A stretch of 64,000 bases of DNA from assembly GCA_018222865.1 (NCBI GenBank), contig JAAEZM010000003.1, forward strand, positions 1-64,000, read 5' to 3'. The translations under genes and the position numbers were made by a program. The notes under the pieces are model-generated. The model worked only from the letters and a program-made list of their open reading frames with translations, did not search any database and was not told the DNA's origin. Source of the stretch: Alphaproteobacteria bacterium (GTDB lineage: Bacteria; Pseudomonadota; Alphaproteobacteria; Caulobacterales; Maricaulaceae). Positions 26,828 to 35,239 of this stretch are shown here, one piece after another; within the stretch, counting starts at the first letter, position 1; each line of letters starts with the position of its first letter.

Positions 26828-28894
26828 ATGTCGGACGACGTGCTCGCGCATCGCTATCTCCAAACCATCGCGCTCGATCTGATCGCGACGCCGGAAGAAC
26901 ATTATCTCGAAGAATTTGTTCGGGCAGCAGGCAAGGCGTTCGAAGCCGATATGGTCCTGATCAGCCGGATCACATCAACCGATGAACCTGTTGACGCCTA
27001 CGCGATTTATGATGCCAGCGGTCAGGCTGACGCCTACAGCTATCCGCTGCGCGGCACGCCGTGCGAACTGGTGTTCCAGGACGAGAAACCCTTCGTCTGC
27101 CCTAGCGAGCTTCAAGCGTTTTTCCCGGAAGATGCTGATCTTCAAGATTTTGACCTGAATGCCTATGTCGGCCTGCCGCTCAACGATAGAAATGGCGCAT
27201 GTTTCGGCCTGATTGCGGCCCTCTGGCGGGGGACACCGCCCAATCCCGATGCCGTCCTTGATGTCTTTCGACGAGTTGAGGCCCGTCTCGTATCGGGTGT
27301 CGAGCGAATTGATCGCACCCGGAGCGAAAAACAAGCGCTGACGAACCAGCTCGACCTCCTCTCCAATCGCATGAATGTCGCGCTCGACAGTTCAGGAATC
27401 GGGGTTTGGGACTATGCATTGGAGAGCGGCGAACTGATCTGGGATTATCGGATGTGCATCCTTTATGGCGAACCGCCCGGAACCCAACCCGACGGATCAG
27501 ACCATTGGGTGCGGGCGCTGCACCCGGAGGACCGCCCTGCAGCCGAAGCCGCTTTTCAACGCTCGTTTGAAACCGGAGAAGAATTTCACGCCCAGTTCCG
27601 GATCATCCGGCGCGATGGGTGCGTGCGATGGATCCGGGCCACAGCCCAACTTGTTGAGCTCGCCTCGAGCGAGCGGCGGATGATCGGCTGTAATATCGAC
27701 ATCACGGATGATGTTCTACGCCGGCAGGAACTGGAAGAGAAGCAAGCCGCTGCCGAAGCAGCCAATATCGCTAAATCGCAATTCCTTGCGAATATGAGCC
27801 ATGAAATCCGAACGCCTCTGAATGGGGTTCTGGGCATGGCTCAACTCATGGGCCGGACGGAATTATCCGAACGTCAGCAGCGCTATATCAGCACGATCTT
27901 GTCTTCCGGTCGGACCCTTCTGGAGTTGATCGATGGCGTGCTGGACATCTCCCGGATCGAAACGGGGAATGTCCAGATTCAGGAAAGCGCATTCTCGCTG
28001 GAGGATGTTGTCGAGACCGCCATCGGATCTGTGGCGGGCACCGCCCGCGAAAAGGGGCTGACCCTGACATATGATATCGCACCGAACCTGGCAGATGGGC
28101 GACGGGGCGATGTCAAAAGACTCAATCAGGTTTTGGTCAACCTCCTCGGGAATGGCGTCAAATTCACCGATTTGGGACGTGTAAGGCTGACCGTTTTTGA
28201 AACCGATACAGCTCGCCTGCGTTTCGAAGTAAAGGACACCGGAATCGGTATTGATCCTGAACAGGCGGAAACCCTGTTTGATCGTTTTTCCCAGGCAGAC
28301 ATTTCTGATACGCGCGAATTCGGCGGGGCGGGTCTTGGCCTCGCCATCTGCAAGGAATTGATCACCCTCATGGGCGGTGAGATCAGTTTTGATAGCCAGA
28401 TTGGCGAGGGATCCACCTTCTGGTTTGAGGTCGACTTGCCGATCGACGCATCCACGGCGCACGCCGATTCACTCGACATCCCAGCAAAGACATCTGCCGA
28501 AACGCCGACACGTCCCGCAACAACCGTACTGATCGTCGAGGATGTCGAGCATAATCGTGACATCCTGGTCGATGCGCTGTCAGCAGAAGGCTATCAGGTC
28601 CGCACCGCGGAAAACGGGCTCGTGGCCCTGGATGTGTGGTCTGCTGAACCGATAGACGCCATCCTGCTCGATCTGCAAATGCCGGTCATGTCCGGAGAGG
28701 AGGTCATCACCGCCATCCGGAAGTCTGAAAGCGCGGCCGCGGCGATCCCAATCATCGCCATTACAGCCGATGCGACCCGCGAAACTCAGTCGCGCATCCA
28801 GGCGCTCGGCGCAGATGAATATTTTAGTAAACCCTTGGACTTGAGCGCCATGCTGGCGAGCTTAGACTCGCAGCTTCGAATGGCCGCTGAATAG
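26828..28894 (+). CDS. Hybrid sensor histidine kinase (GAF-PAS-HisKA-HATPase-REC)
   Basis: 688-residue soluble kinase. Residues 1-160 look like a GAF domain, 180-300 a PAS/PAC module (GVWDYALESGELIWD, ending MIGCNIDITDD), then a coiled coil. H325 lies in ANMSHEIRTPLNGVLGMAQL. The ATPase has VNLLGNGVKFTD, KDTGIGID and GGAGLGLAICK. The C-terminal receiver has VEDVEHNRD and phospho-acceptor D615 (LLDLQMPVMSG). No membrane segment, so an intracellular signal is sensed. A separate atypical receiver gene follows after 14 bases. Output target unknown. Confidence 0.93.
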   Translation: MSDDVLAHRYLQTIALDLIATPEEHYLEEFVRAAGKAFEADMVLISRITSTDEPVDAYAIYDASGQADAYSYPLRGTPCELVFQDEKPFVCPSELQAFFPEDADLQDFDLNAYVGLPLNDRNGACFGLIAALWRGTPPNPDAVLDVFRRVEARLVSGVERIDRTRSEKQALTNQLDLLSNRMNVALDSSGIGVWDYALESGELIWDYRMCILYGEPPGTQPDGSDHWVRALHPEDRPAAEAAFQRSFETGEEFHAQFRIIRRDGCVRWIRATAQLVELASSERRMIGCNIDITDDVLRRQELEEKQAAAEAANIAKSQFLANMSHEIRTPLNGVLGMAQLMGRTELSERQQRYISTILSSGRTLLELIDGVLDISRIETGNVQIQESAFSLEDVVETAIGSVAGTAREKGLTLTYDIAPNLADGRRGDVKRLNQVLVNLLGNGVKFTDLGRVRLTVFETDTARLRFEVKDTGIGIDPEQAETLFDRFSQADISDTREFGGAGLGLAICKELITLMGGEISFDSQIGEGSTFWFEVDLPIDASTAHADSLDIPAKTSAETPTRPATTVLIVEDVEHNRDILVDALSAEGYQVRTAENGLVALDVWSAEPIDAILLDLQMPVMSGEEVITAIRKSESAAAAIPIIAITADATRETQSRIQALGADEYFSKPLDLSAMLASLDSQLRMAAE

Positions 28895-28908
28895 AAAGCC
28901 TTCACGAC

Positions 28909-29280
28909 ATGCCGCGAGTAGCCGTAATTGACGACGATCCTGTCGAACACCTTCTTATTACTGAAATGGGCGGCGATCTCATGCCTGAGGCAGAGTTTGA
29001 GTGCTTCACCACCCTTGACGCCTTTTTGCAGAGCGATGTGAGCACCTTCACGCACATCTTTCTCGACCGGAGGCTGCCGCCTTATAACGAGTATCAAGAA
29101 ACGCTGCCGGAAATCGCGGCGACCGGCTTTAGTGGTGATCTTGTCATGATGACGGCTCATGATCCTGGCCAGGATCTCGGAACGTTCGAATTCAAGCTCA
29201 TCGGTCCCATCGACAAGCTGGAACTCATCAGGCCGGACATTCTCACCCCAATCCTCGCGGGTGAATATCTCGCTGCCTAG
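28909..29280 (+). CDS. Stand-alone receiver-domain protein, atypical
   Basis: 123 residues with a CheY-like fold: acidic pocket VIDDD (8-10), putative phospho-acceptor D53 in FLDRRLPP, T82 in MMTAHD and a lysine at 103 in GPIDKLEL where KP would be usual. No output domain. Placed 14 bases after the hybrid kinase, so it is probably a phosphorelay partner. The stop TAG forms CTAG with the convergent oxyR stop. Confidence 0.8.
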   Translation: MPRVAVIDDDPVEHLLITEMGGDLMPEAEFECFTTLDAFLQSDVSTFTHIFLDRRLPPYNEYQETLPEIAATGFSGDLVMMTAHDPGQDLGTFEFKLIGPIDKLELIRPDILTPILAGEYLAA

Positions 29281-30173
29281 GGCTGCAACAAGCTGCCGAT
29301 CGATTCTCCAATGGCGCGGGCTTCATCCGAGCGCGCGGATCCGCGGCGCCAGGCAATACCGATTTCGCGTCCGATCATCGGTGGATTGAAGGCTTTGAGT
29401 ACGACATCCATCTGATCGACCAATCCCGCATCTACCGCGAGCTTTGGCACAAGCGTGACGCCCAGGCCGGATTTGACCATCTGAACCAGCGTGTGAAGGC
29501 TCGTGGCGGCAAAATCAGAGCGAGCTCGCCCCGCTGAACACGCCGAAAGAACGTGGTCACGCAGACAATGCCCATCTTCAAGTAAAAGCATGGGCTCTTC
29601 GGACAAGTCGGCAATCTCGAGCGTTTCGCGCCCCGCGAAAGGATGGTCTGGTGAGCAACACAGCATGAATTCGTCCGTGCCCAGGGAATGCGTATCAATC
29701 AGTGCCGCCTCATAGGGCAGGGCGATCAATGCCGCATCCAGGCGGCGCTCACGCAGCGCATCCATCAGCCGCTCCGTGAGATCCTCGCGCAGATAGAGTT
29801 TGAGATCGGGATAGGCCGAGCGCAAAGTTGGCAAGACTTGCGGCAGCAAGAAGGGTGCGATGGTCGGGATAACACCGAGCTTGAAGGGACCACTCAGAGG
29901 CTCGCCGGCAGCCTGCGCGGCCGTCACCAGGTCCTCCGCCTCCGTCATCACGCGCCGAGCGCGTTCGAGCACTGTTTCGCCGGCCGGGGTCAGCACTGCG
30001 CCGCGCGCCCCTCGCTCGACCAGCACCACGCCCAGAATCGCTTCAAGTTCCTTTATTGCAGCACTCAAAGTGGGTTGGGTAACATGCGTCGCCTCGGCGG
30101 CGCGGCTGAAACTTCCATGATCGGCGAGCGCAATCAGGAACTGAAGCTGACGGAGTGTGGGGAGTAAAGTCAT
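29277..30173 (-). CDS. oxyR: Peroxide regulator OxyR (LysR family)
   Basis: LysR-type activator that senses hydrogen peroxide by disulphide formation. The N-terminal helix-turn-helix is in FSRAAEATHVTQPTLSAAIKELE. The two redox cysteines are C203 and C212 (GHCLRDHVLSAC), nine apart exactly as C199/C208 in E. coli OxyR. It is divergent from ahpC-ahpD, its expected targets, and an ATAG-N7-CTAT palindrome begins four bases upstream of its start codon. Confidence 0.95.
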   Translation of the reverse strand: MTLLPTLRQLQFLIALADHGSFSRAAEATHVTQPTLSAAIKELEAILGVVLVERGARGAVLTPAGETVLERARRVMTEAEDLVTAAQAAGEPLSGPFKLGVIPTIAPFLLPQVLPTLRSAYPDLKLYLREDLTERLMDALRERRLDAALIALPYEAALIDTHSLGTDEFMLCCSPDHPFAGRETLEIADLSEEPMLLLEDGHCLRDHVLSACSAGRARSDFAATSLHTLVQMVKSGLGVTLVPKLAVDAGLVDQMDVVLKAFNPPMIGREIGIAWRRGSARSDEARAIGESIGSLLQP

Positions 30174-30176
30174 GGT

Positions 30177-30191
30177 ATAGATTATAGCTAT
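30177..30191. promoter_or_regulatory. OxyR-type palindrome ATAG-N7-CTAT
   Basis: ATAG attatag CTAT lies between the oxyR start (30173) and ahpC (30299). The spacing matches the inner half of the OxyR recognition element described as ATAG-N7-CTAT repeated. A second 10-bp-phased unit is not obvious. A possible ahpC promoter (TTGGAT, 17 bases, CATATA around 30213-30241) lies just downstream, compatible with activation of ahpC and autoregulation of oxyR. Confidence 0.65.
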
Positions 30192-30298
30192 GCACTTCCA
30201 AAAAACAATCCATTGGATTTATCAGCAAACCACAGCATATACACCGCCGCATACAGCGCCGGAACGATGGTCGGTCCGGCAAATAACTGGAGAACACC

Positions 30299-30844
30299 AT
30301 GCTGGGTATTGGCGAAAAACTGCCTGAATTCGAAATCGTTGGCGTTAAGCCGGGCTTCAACGCACATGAAGAGAACGGTGAGTCCGCGTTCGAGGCGGTC
30401 AACCAGGACAGCTTTGAAGGCAAGTGGAAGGTTATCTTCTTCTATCCGAAAGACTTCACCTTCGTCTGCCCGACCGAGATCGTGGCTTTCGCCAATCTGG
30501 CTGAAGAATTCGCTGATCGCGACGCGGTTGTCATGGGCGGTTCTTCCGACAATGAATTCTGTAAGCTGGCTTGGCGCCGCGAGCACCCGGACCTGGACAA
30601 GCTCGGCATGTGGCAGTTCGCTGACACCACCGGCTCCCTGATCGACAGCCTGGGCATTCGCTCTGAAGAAGGCGTTGCTTACCGCGCGACCTTCATCGTC
30701 GATCCGCACAATGTCATCCAGCACGTCTACGTCACCAACCTCAATGTCGGCCGTAACCCGGAAGACACGCTGCGCGTTCTCGACGCGCTGCAGACGGACG
30801 AGCTCTGCCCGTGTAACCGTCCGGTGGGCGGCGACACGCTCTAA
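30299..30844 (+). CDS. ahpC: AhpC-type peroxiredoxin (AhpD-linked)
   Basis: Reduces peroxides with a peroxidatic cysteine C57 (FTFVCPTE). C-terminal C170 and C172 (ELCPCNRP) reproduce the two-cysteine tail of the AhpC subtype recharged by AhpD, as in Mycobacterium tuberculosis; the gene 118 bases downstream is ahpD. 181 residues. CTGGAGAAC precedes the ATG. Likely under OxyR control through the adjacent palindrome. Confidence 0.95.
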   Translation: MLGIGEKLPEFEIVGVKPGFNAHEENGESAFEAVNQDSFEGKWKVIFFYPKDFTFVCPTEIVAFANLAEEFADRDAVVMGGSSDNEFCKLAWRREHPDLDKLGMWQFADTTGSLIDSLGIRSEEGVAYRATFIVDPHNVIQHVYVTNLNVGRNPEDTLRVLDALQTDELCPCNRPVGGDTL

Positions 30845-30858
30845 TCCCCCGACCGTTA

Positions 30859-30921
30859 CCGTCAGACCCTGCTGACGGAACCAGAGCGCTGCAGCCTGCA
30901 AAACACGATGTAGGCTGCAGC
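30859..30921. promoter_or_regulatory. Two stem-loops in the ahpC-ahpD gap
   Basis: CCGTCAG-accctg-CTGACGG (30859-30878) and GCTGCAGCCT-N14-AGGCTGCAGC (30888-30921) are both perfect inverted repeats. Neither is followed by a long T run, so they look more like mRNA processing or stabilising elements or an attenuator that sets the AhpC:AhpD ratio than a full terminator. Confidence 0.5.
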
Positions 30922-30961
30922 TCTTCTGCCTGCCCCCCATTTCGCGCCTAGGAGCTATCCC

Positions 30962-31483
30962 ATGTCCCTCGATGATCTGAAAAACCGCCTTCCGGACTAC
31001 GCAAAAGACCTCAAGCTCAACCTCTCCTCGCTCGCGCGTGAAACTGAGCTGGATGATCAGAAGAAATGGGGCACTTTCCTGGCCTGCGCCCACGCTGTCG
31101 GCCAAAAGGATGTTGTCGAGGCGATCACGGCTGAAACCGATGCCGTTCTGAGCGATGAAGCCAAGAAGGCGGCCAAGGCAGCGGCAGCCATTATGGGCAT
31201 GAATAACGTCTATTATCGCTTCGCTCACCTTGTTTCCAACAAGGAATATCAAACGCTTCCGGCGAAGCTGCGGATGAATGTGATCGGCGCTCCGGGCGTT
31301 GAAAAAGCGGACTTCGAGCTTTGGTCAATGGCGGTTTCGGCCATCAATGGCTGCGGCATGTGCATGGATTCGCATGAGGCCGAATTGCGCAAGCACGGTG
31401 TCACGACGAGCCAGATCCAGGCCTCTGTTCGCATCGGCGCTGTCGTGAATGCCGTTTCTCGTGTTCTGGCTTCAGACCTTTAA
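30962..31483 (+). CDS. ahpD: Alkyl hydroperoxide reductase AhpD
   Basis: 173-residue all-helical protein of the carboxymuconolactone decarboxylase/AhpD fold. The catalytic CxxC is C131-G-M-C134 with H138 ([15 protein letters not shown]). AhpD recycles AhpC, drawing electrons from lipoyl-dihydrolipoamide systems in mycobacteria. Downstream of ahpC in one transcription direction; a AGGAGC motif sits upstream of the ATG. Confidence 0.94.
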   Translation: MSLDDLKNRLPDYAKDLKLNLSSLARETELDDQKKWGTFLACAHAVGQKDVVEAITAETDAVLSDEAKKAAKAAAAIMGMNNVYYRFAHLVSNKEYQTLPAKLRMNVIGAPGVEKADFELWSMAVSAINGCGMCMDSHEAELRKHGVTTSQIQASVRIGAVVNAVSRVLASDL

Positions 31484-31550
31484 TATAAGCATTTGCGGAT
31501 ATTCACAAAATAGTCGCAAACCGCGGATTACGTTTTAATATTTCGATTGG

Positions 31551-31578
31551 TTGCGAATTCTTATTTGCTCCGTATAAT
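31551..31578 (+). promoter_or_regulatory. Sigma-70-like promoter, probably leaderless transcript
   Basis: TTGCGA, 16 bases, then a perfect TATAAT (31573-31578) in an AT-rich pocket. The next ATG is at 31585, about seven bases after the -10 box, which is where transcription should begin, so the mRNA would have little or no leader. No Shine-Dalgarno is present. Confidence 0.6.
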
Positions 31579-31584
31579 GAGCTT

Positions 31585-31893
31585 ATGTCGCTCATTGACC
31601 GAAGCTTTGATCCTATGCCGCGGCGCACGCCACGAACGGGCCGTGCCACCCATTCTGCTTTTGGGTGGTTCGCGAACCCGACGGTGCGCCGCGCGCGTTA
31701 TTTCCAGGATGTCGCCTGGTGGCGCTTATTGCTTCTGCCGGTATTCGGTCTGAGCCTTCTCGGGCTTATCGAACTGACCCAATGGAGCGGCAATCTTGCG
31801 GCCCTGGCTCGCATCATCGGTGCTCTGCTTGTTTTCGCCGGAAGTTACGGCGCCTTAGCCCGTCTTGCCGGTTTCCTGCGCCATGGCGATTGA
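31585..31893 (+). CDS. Small membrane protein, unknown
   Basis: 102 residues: a basic, proline-containing N-terminus then two hydrophobic segments (WRLLLLPVFGLSLLGLIEL and ARIIGALLVFAGSYGALARL). Unrecognised family. The start at 31585 lies directly after a consensus -10 box, suggesting leaderless translation; a second ATG at 31615 is an alternative. It precedes the symporter gene by 79 bases. Confidence 0.55.
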   Translation: MSLIDRSFDPMPRRTPRTGRATHSAFGWFANPTVRRARYFQDVAWWRLLLLPVFGLSLLGLIELTQWSGNLAALARIIGALLVFAGSYGALARLAGFLRHGD

Positions 31894-31972
31894 CCCGCAC
31901 CCCTCACCCAGTACTCTGCGCCCCACTTAACGATTGCAGTGCCGTCCGCGGAGGGCATGAAGGGGGAGTTCA

Positions 31973-33247
31973 ATGGGTTGGTGGTTCAAGATCAAGCTGT
32001 GGCAGCGCGTGCTCGTCGCCTTGCTTCTGGGGATAGTTGTCGGCCTGACATTGAGCCAGACCATGGGACAGGCTGAAGCGACAGCCTTCATCGACACATG
32101 GATCCGTCCTGTTGGCCTGGCCTTCATCCAGCTGATCCGAATGCTGATCGTACCGCTGATCTTTACGACCCTCGTCGCCGGTGTGATCGCCATGGGCGAC
32201 CCGGCAAAGCTGGGCTCTTTGGGCATCAAGACCATCGGGCTCTACCTGGCCACCACCTTCTTTGCCAATATTATCGGCCTCACCTTCGGCACGCTTTTCC
32301 AGCCCGGTGCGGGCGCCAGCCTCGCCGATGTCGAGGCGGTGCCGGTCTCAACAGACCCGCCGGACGCGGTGGAGCGTATCCTCGCCATCATTCCGGAAAA
32401 CCCGGTGGCAGCCCTTGCGGACGGCAATGTGCTGGCGATCATCTTCTTCTCATTGCTGCTCGGCATCGCCATCTTGTCCACCGGCAAGGCGGGCAAGCCG
32501 GTAGGCGATCTCTTCAACTCCGCGTCTGAAGTTGTTTTGAAGATCACGCACTATGTCATGGAAGTCGCGCCCTTTGGCGTGTTCGCACTGGTTTCTTATA
32601 CCGCCGCCAGTCAGGGTCTGGACGCGCTCGCATCCATTTTCACCCTGATCATCGCTGTTTATCTCGGCCTGATCGCCCACGCCGTCATTACTTACGGCTT
32701 CCTGGTGCGAGTGGTCTTGAATCTGCCCCTGGTCCGCTTCTTCCGCGGCCTGACCGATCCCATCGCGGTTGCCTATTCGACCGCCTCGTCATCTGCGACC
32801 CTGCCGGTCACCATTGCAGCGGCGTCGGACAATCTCGGGATCAAGAAGTCCGTTTCCGGCTCTGTCCTGCCACTCGGCGCGACCATCAACATGGACGGGA
32901 CGGCGCTCTATCTGGGTATTCTGGCGCTCTTCACTGCCCAGGCCTTTGGCTATGATCTCACCTTGATGAATTATGTGATGATCGCGGTCACAGCGGCCAT
33001 CGTCTCTATTGGCGCAGCCGGCATTCCGTCCGCTTCACTCTTCCTGCTGGCCATCGTGCTTGAGACTTTCGGCGTCACGCCCGAACACACGGCCATCATC
33101 GTCGGCTTCATCCTGCCAGTTGACCGGATTATGGACATGGCGCGCACCGCCGTGAATGTGACCGGTGATGCCGCCGTTGCGACGGCTGTGGCCAAATGGG
33201 AAGGCGAGCTCGACGAAGCCACTTTCAAGGCACCCGCGCGCGTTTAA
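31973..33247 (+). CDS. Dicarboxylate/amino acid:cation symporter (DctA/GltP family)
   Basis: 424-residue secondary transporter of the DAACS/SDF family, taking up C4-dicarboxylates or glutamate/aspartate with Na+ or H+. The signature re-entrant serine loop SSSATLPVTI and the helix 7 motif NMDGTALY are present, with the substrate-binding region DRIMDMARTAVNVTGD near the C-terminus. The NxxD in that last motif is typical. DctA versus GltP cannot be decided. GGGGGAG precedes the ATG. Confidence 0.92.
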   Translation: MGWWFKIKLWQRVLVALLLGIVVGLTLSQTMGQAEATAFIDTWIRPVGLAFIQLIRMLIVPLIFTTLVAGVIAMGDPAKLGSLGIKTIGLYLATTFFANIIGLTFGTLFQPGAGASLADVEAVPVSTDPPDAVERILAIIPENPVAALADGNVLAIIFFSLLLGIAILSTGKAGKPVGDLFNSASEVVLKITHYVMEVAPFGVFALVSYTAASQGLDALASIFTLIIAVYLGLIAHAVITYGFLVRVVLNLPLVRFFRGLTDPIAVAYSTASSSATLPVTIAAASDNLGIKKSVSGSVLPLGATINMDGTALYLGILALFTAQAFGYDLTLMNYVMIAVTAAIVSIGAAGIPSASLFLLAIVLETFGVTPEHTAIIVGFILPVDRIMDMARTAVNVTGDAAVATAVAKWEGELDEATFKAPARV

Positions 33248-33281
33248 TCCCGGGATTTGCTTTTTTAACGAGGCTATGCGG

Positions 33282-33309
33282 AGCGGCGCCGGAGTGATCC
33301 GGCGCCGCT
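33282..33309. terminator. Strong GC hairpin after symporter gene
   Basis: AGCGGCGCCGG-agtgat-CCGGCGCCGCT, an 11-bp perfect stem with 6-base loop, 35 bases after the symporter stop. It lacks a T tail, so it may be a Rho-independent terminator variant or an mRNA 3' stabiliser. Confidence 0.55.
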
Positions 33310-33353
33310 TGAGCATCGTAGATCACCATAACCTTTTGCTTGGGAGTGGTGGG

Positions 33354-33689
33354 ATGCCCTCAGTAATCAGACTGCTATTCCTGGTTCTATCGCTGGTTCT
33401 GACCGCCCTGATCGTCTGGGCGATTAGAACCGGTGATTTTTTTGGCGCAGGCGACTTCCTGTTCAAACAGCCCTGGGGCCTGGTCACGATCTTCGACCTC
33501 TATTTCGGCTTTATCATTGTTGCAGTGGTTATCGGCTGGACAGAGCGAAAATGGCTTCCCAGCGTGTTCTGGATCACGCCGCTTTTTGTCCTCGGCAATG
33601 TATGGGCTGGTGTGTGGTTGATCCTGCGCGGCGGCAAACTCTACACGGCTCTGACACGCGGTCAGACGAAGGCCCCAAAAGACGCCTGA
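33354..33689 (+). CDS. Small multi-pass membrane protein (DUF1475-like)
   Basis: ATG 33354 with GGAGTGGTGGG upstream gives 111 residues; the longer track ORF runs back through the hairpin. Three hydrophobic segments are visible (IRLLFLVLSLVLTALIVWAI, FDLYFGFIIVAVVIGW, VFWITPLFVLGNVWAGVWLIL). The segment PWGLVTIFDLYFGF resembles DUF1475 membrane proteins. Function unknown. Confidence 0.65.
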   Translation: MPSVIRLLFLVLSLVLTALIVWAIRTGDFFGAGDFLFKQPWGLVTIFDLYFGFIIVAVVIGWTERKWLPSVFWITPLFVLGNVWAGVWLILRGGKLYTALTRGQTKAPKDA

Positions 33690-33900
33690 CAGGCCTCGAT
33701 CACAGCAAGTCTGGGCTCCAAACGAGCCCTGCTAAGCCTGACGGGACAAGTTTCGCCCCATTCCCGCTTTTGCGGACGCGCTCGATTGCGCACATTTGGC
33801 GCGTGTTTGGAGGAAAGTCGCTCAGGCTTATTTCCGGTAGCAAGTCGTTAAGGGACTCGGCTTGGAATCAAGTGTCAGAGATCCGAGCGGGAGGCGCGTC

Positions 33901-34110
33901 ATGGCAAAATTCGCATACAGTTTTCGCAATCTCGCGAAGATCGTCTTGCTGTGGACGACGCTGATTGCCATCTCCGCCTCGCTTTACGGCGCATTGCTGG
34001 CGGGGCAGTCGGCCCCACGCTCACTTCAGTTCGCCGAAGACGCGCCCCAGGCTCATAGCGACAGCGTTGATATGGTTGCTGTGGCGGCTCGCCCGGACCC
34101 ATCTGACTAG
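33901..34110 (+). CDS. Small single-helix protein, unknown
   Basis: ATG 33901 preceded by GCGGGAGG gives 69 residues. A membrane or signal segment (IVLLWTTLIAISASLYGALLAG) is followed by an acidic tail. The 211-bp gap upstream holds nothing recognised. Its TAG forms a shared CTAG with the convergent nitrilase gene. Confidence 0.55.
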   Translation: MAKFAYSFRNLAKIVLLWTTLIAISASLYGALLAGQSAPRSLQFAEDAPQAHSDSVDMVAVAARPDPSD

Positions 34111-35036
34111 TCTTCCTCCCCGCGAACAGCCCGTTGGACACGCTTATTCACGCGCAGGTCGAAAACATCCGGCCGGGCGTAGTGACCGGTCACATCAAAA
34201 TCGAACTTGCCCCGCGAAATCTCTGACAGATCCAGCTCTGCCGTGAGCACGGCCTCGCGCCCAAAGACCGGTTCGGCGAGCACTTCCCCAAGCGGCGAGA
34301 CCATGCAGGACCCGCCATTGATCAAAACGGTCTCGGCATCATCGCCTTGGATAGGGTGGAAGTCGGCAGGAGCGTCCGATCGTTTAAAAAATTGATTGGA
34401 CGACAACACGAAACACCGGCCTTCAAGCGCGATCGTTCGCATCAAGGACAGCCAGGTCTCACGGTCATCCACAGTCGGCACGCAGTGAATCACAGGCTGT
34501 TGTGCATAAAAAGCCGACCGGGCCAGGGGCATGAAATTCTCCCAGCAGATCAGTGCGCTTATCGGGCCGAAGGGGGTTTGGGTTGCCATCAGGGTCGAGC
34601 CATCGCCAAAGCCCCAGATCAACCGCTCCATGGCTGTTGGCATGAGTTTGCGGCGGCGATTGGCCAGCGCCCCATCCGGTGAAAATGTGAGGACAGAGCA
34701 ATAAAGCGTTCCGCCTTCACGCTCGATAACGCCTACGACGAGCCAGGCCTTCGCCTGTTTCGCAGCCTTTGACATCCGCTCGCACTCAGATCCCGGCACG
34801 TCTATCGCGCTCTCGAAATAGCGACGAAACCAGTCTCGTCCCTCCGGCGAGCGCGATCCGACACGCGCCCCGAAGTCATGCCCTTTGGGATATCCCCCCA
34901 CAAAGGCTTCCGGAAACAGGATGAGATCAGCCCCCGCCGCCTGCGCACAGCGCGCCTCAAGCCGATCAAGCGTGGCGGGGGTATCAAACAGAACAGATCC
35001 GGTTTGTACGATGGCGGCTTTGATAATCTGGTTCAT
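34107..35036 (-). CDS. Nitrilase-family carbon-nitrogen hydrolase
   Basis: 309 residues of the nitrilase superfamily. The catalytic triad is Glu43 (FPEAFVGGYP), Lys130 (RRKLMPT) and Cys164 (ALICWENFMPL). CWENF with the following PLAR is the pattern of true nitrilases and aliphatic amidases/cyanide-type enzymes rather than of NAD synthetase or beta-ureidopropionase, so hydrolysis of an organic nitrile is the best guess. Single gene. Confidence 0.9.
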   Translation of the reverse strand: MNQIIKAAIVQTGSVLFDTPATLDRLEARCAQAAGADLILFPEAFVGGYPKGHDFGARVGSRSPEGRDWFRRYFESAIDVPGSECERMSKAAKQAKAWLVVGVIEREGGTLYCSVLTFSPDGALANRRRKLMPTAMERLIWGFGDGSTLMATQTPFGPISALICWENFMPLARSAFYAQQPVIHCVPTVDDRETWLSLMRTIALEGRCFVLSSNQFFKRSDAPADFHPIQGDDAETVLINGGSCMVSPLGEVLAEPVFGREAVLTAELDLSEISRGKFDFDVTGHYARPDVFDLRVNKRVQRAVRGEED

Positions 35037-35165
35037 AGAGGCGCCTTTCTTGACTTATCTGGACAAGAGGCGTAAACGCCCCGCTTCATCACGCAAGCTC
35101 AAAGCTTGTCTTACCTGCACAAACTCCTCGTGACTAACTACATAGGAGTGGGAGGCAGGCGAGAA

Positions 35166-35196
35166 CCCTGCTCGGCGAAGGTTTCGCTCAGCGGGG
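35166..35196 (+). promoter_or_regulatory. Hairpin in the ffh leader
   Basis: CCCTGCTCGGCGAA-gg-TTTCGCTCAGCGGGG pairs over about 14 positions with one mismatch and two GU pairs, then CTGTTTTG follows. It sits 40-70 bases before the ffh start and could attenuate or terminate transcription entering ffh. I checked it against 4.5S RNA and do not see the conserved SRP RNA tip, so it is not ffs. Confidence 0.45.
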
Positions 35197-35239
35197 CTGT
35201 TTTGCTTTGTGTGAATGGAAGTCATGGAGAGACGAACGC

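Noticed and set aside
30188-31252. 354-residue minus-strand ORF across ahpC and ahpD
   Set aside because: Antisense shadow of two well-defined peroxidase genes; lacks a ribosome binding site and a recognisable fold.
35166-35196. 4.5S (SRP) RNA gene next to ffh
   Set aside because: Tempting because of the ffh neighbour, but the conserved tetraloop and asymmetric loop of SRP RNA are absent.
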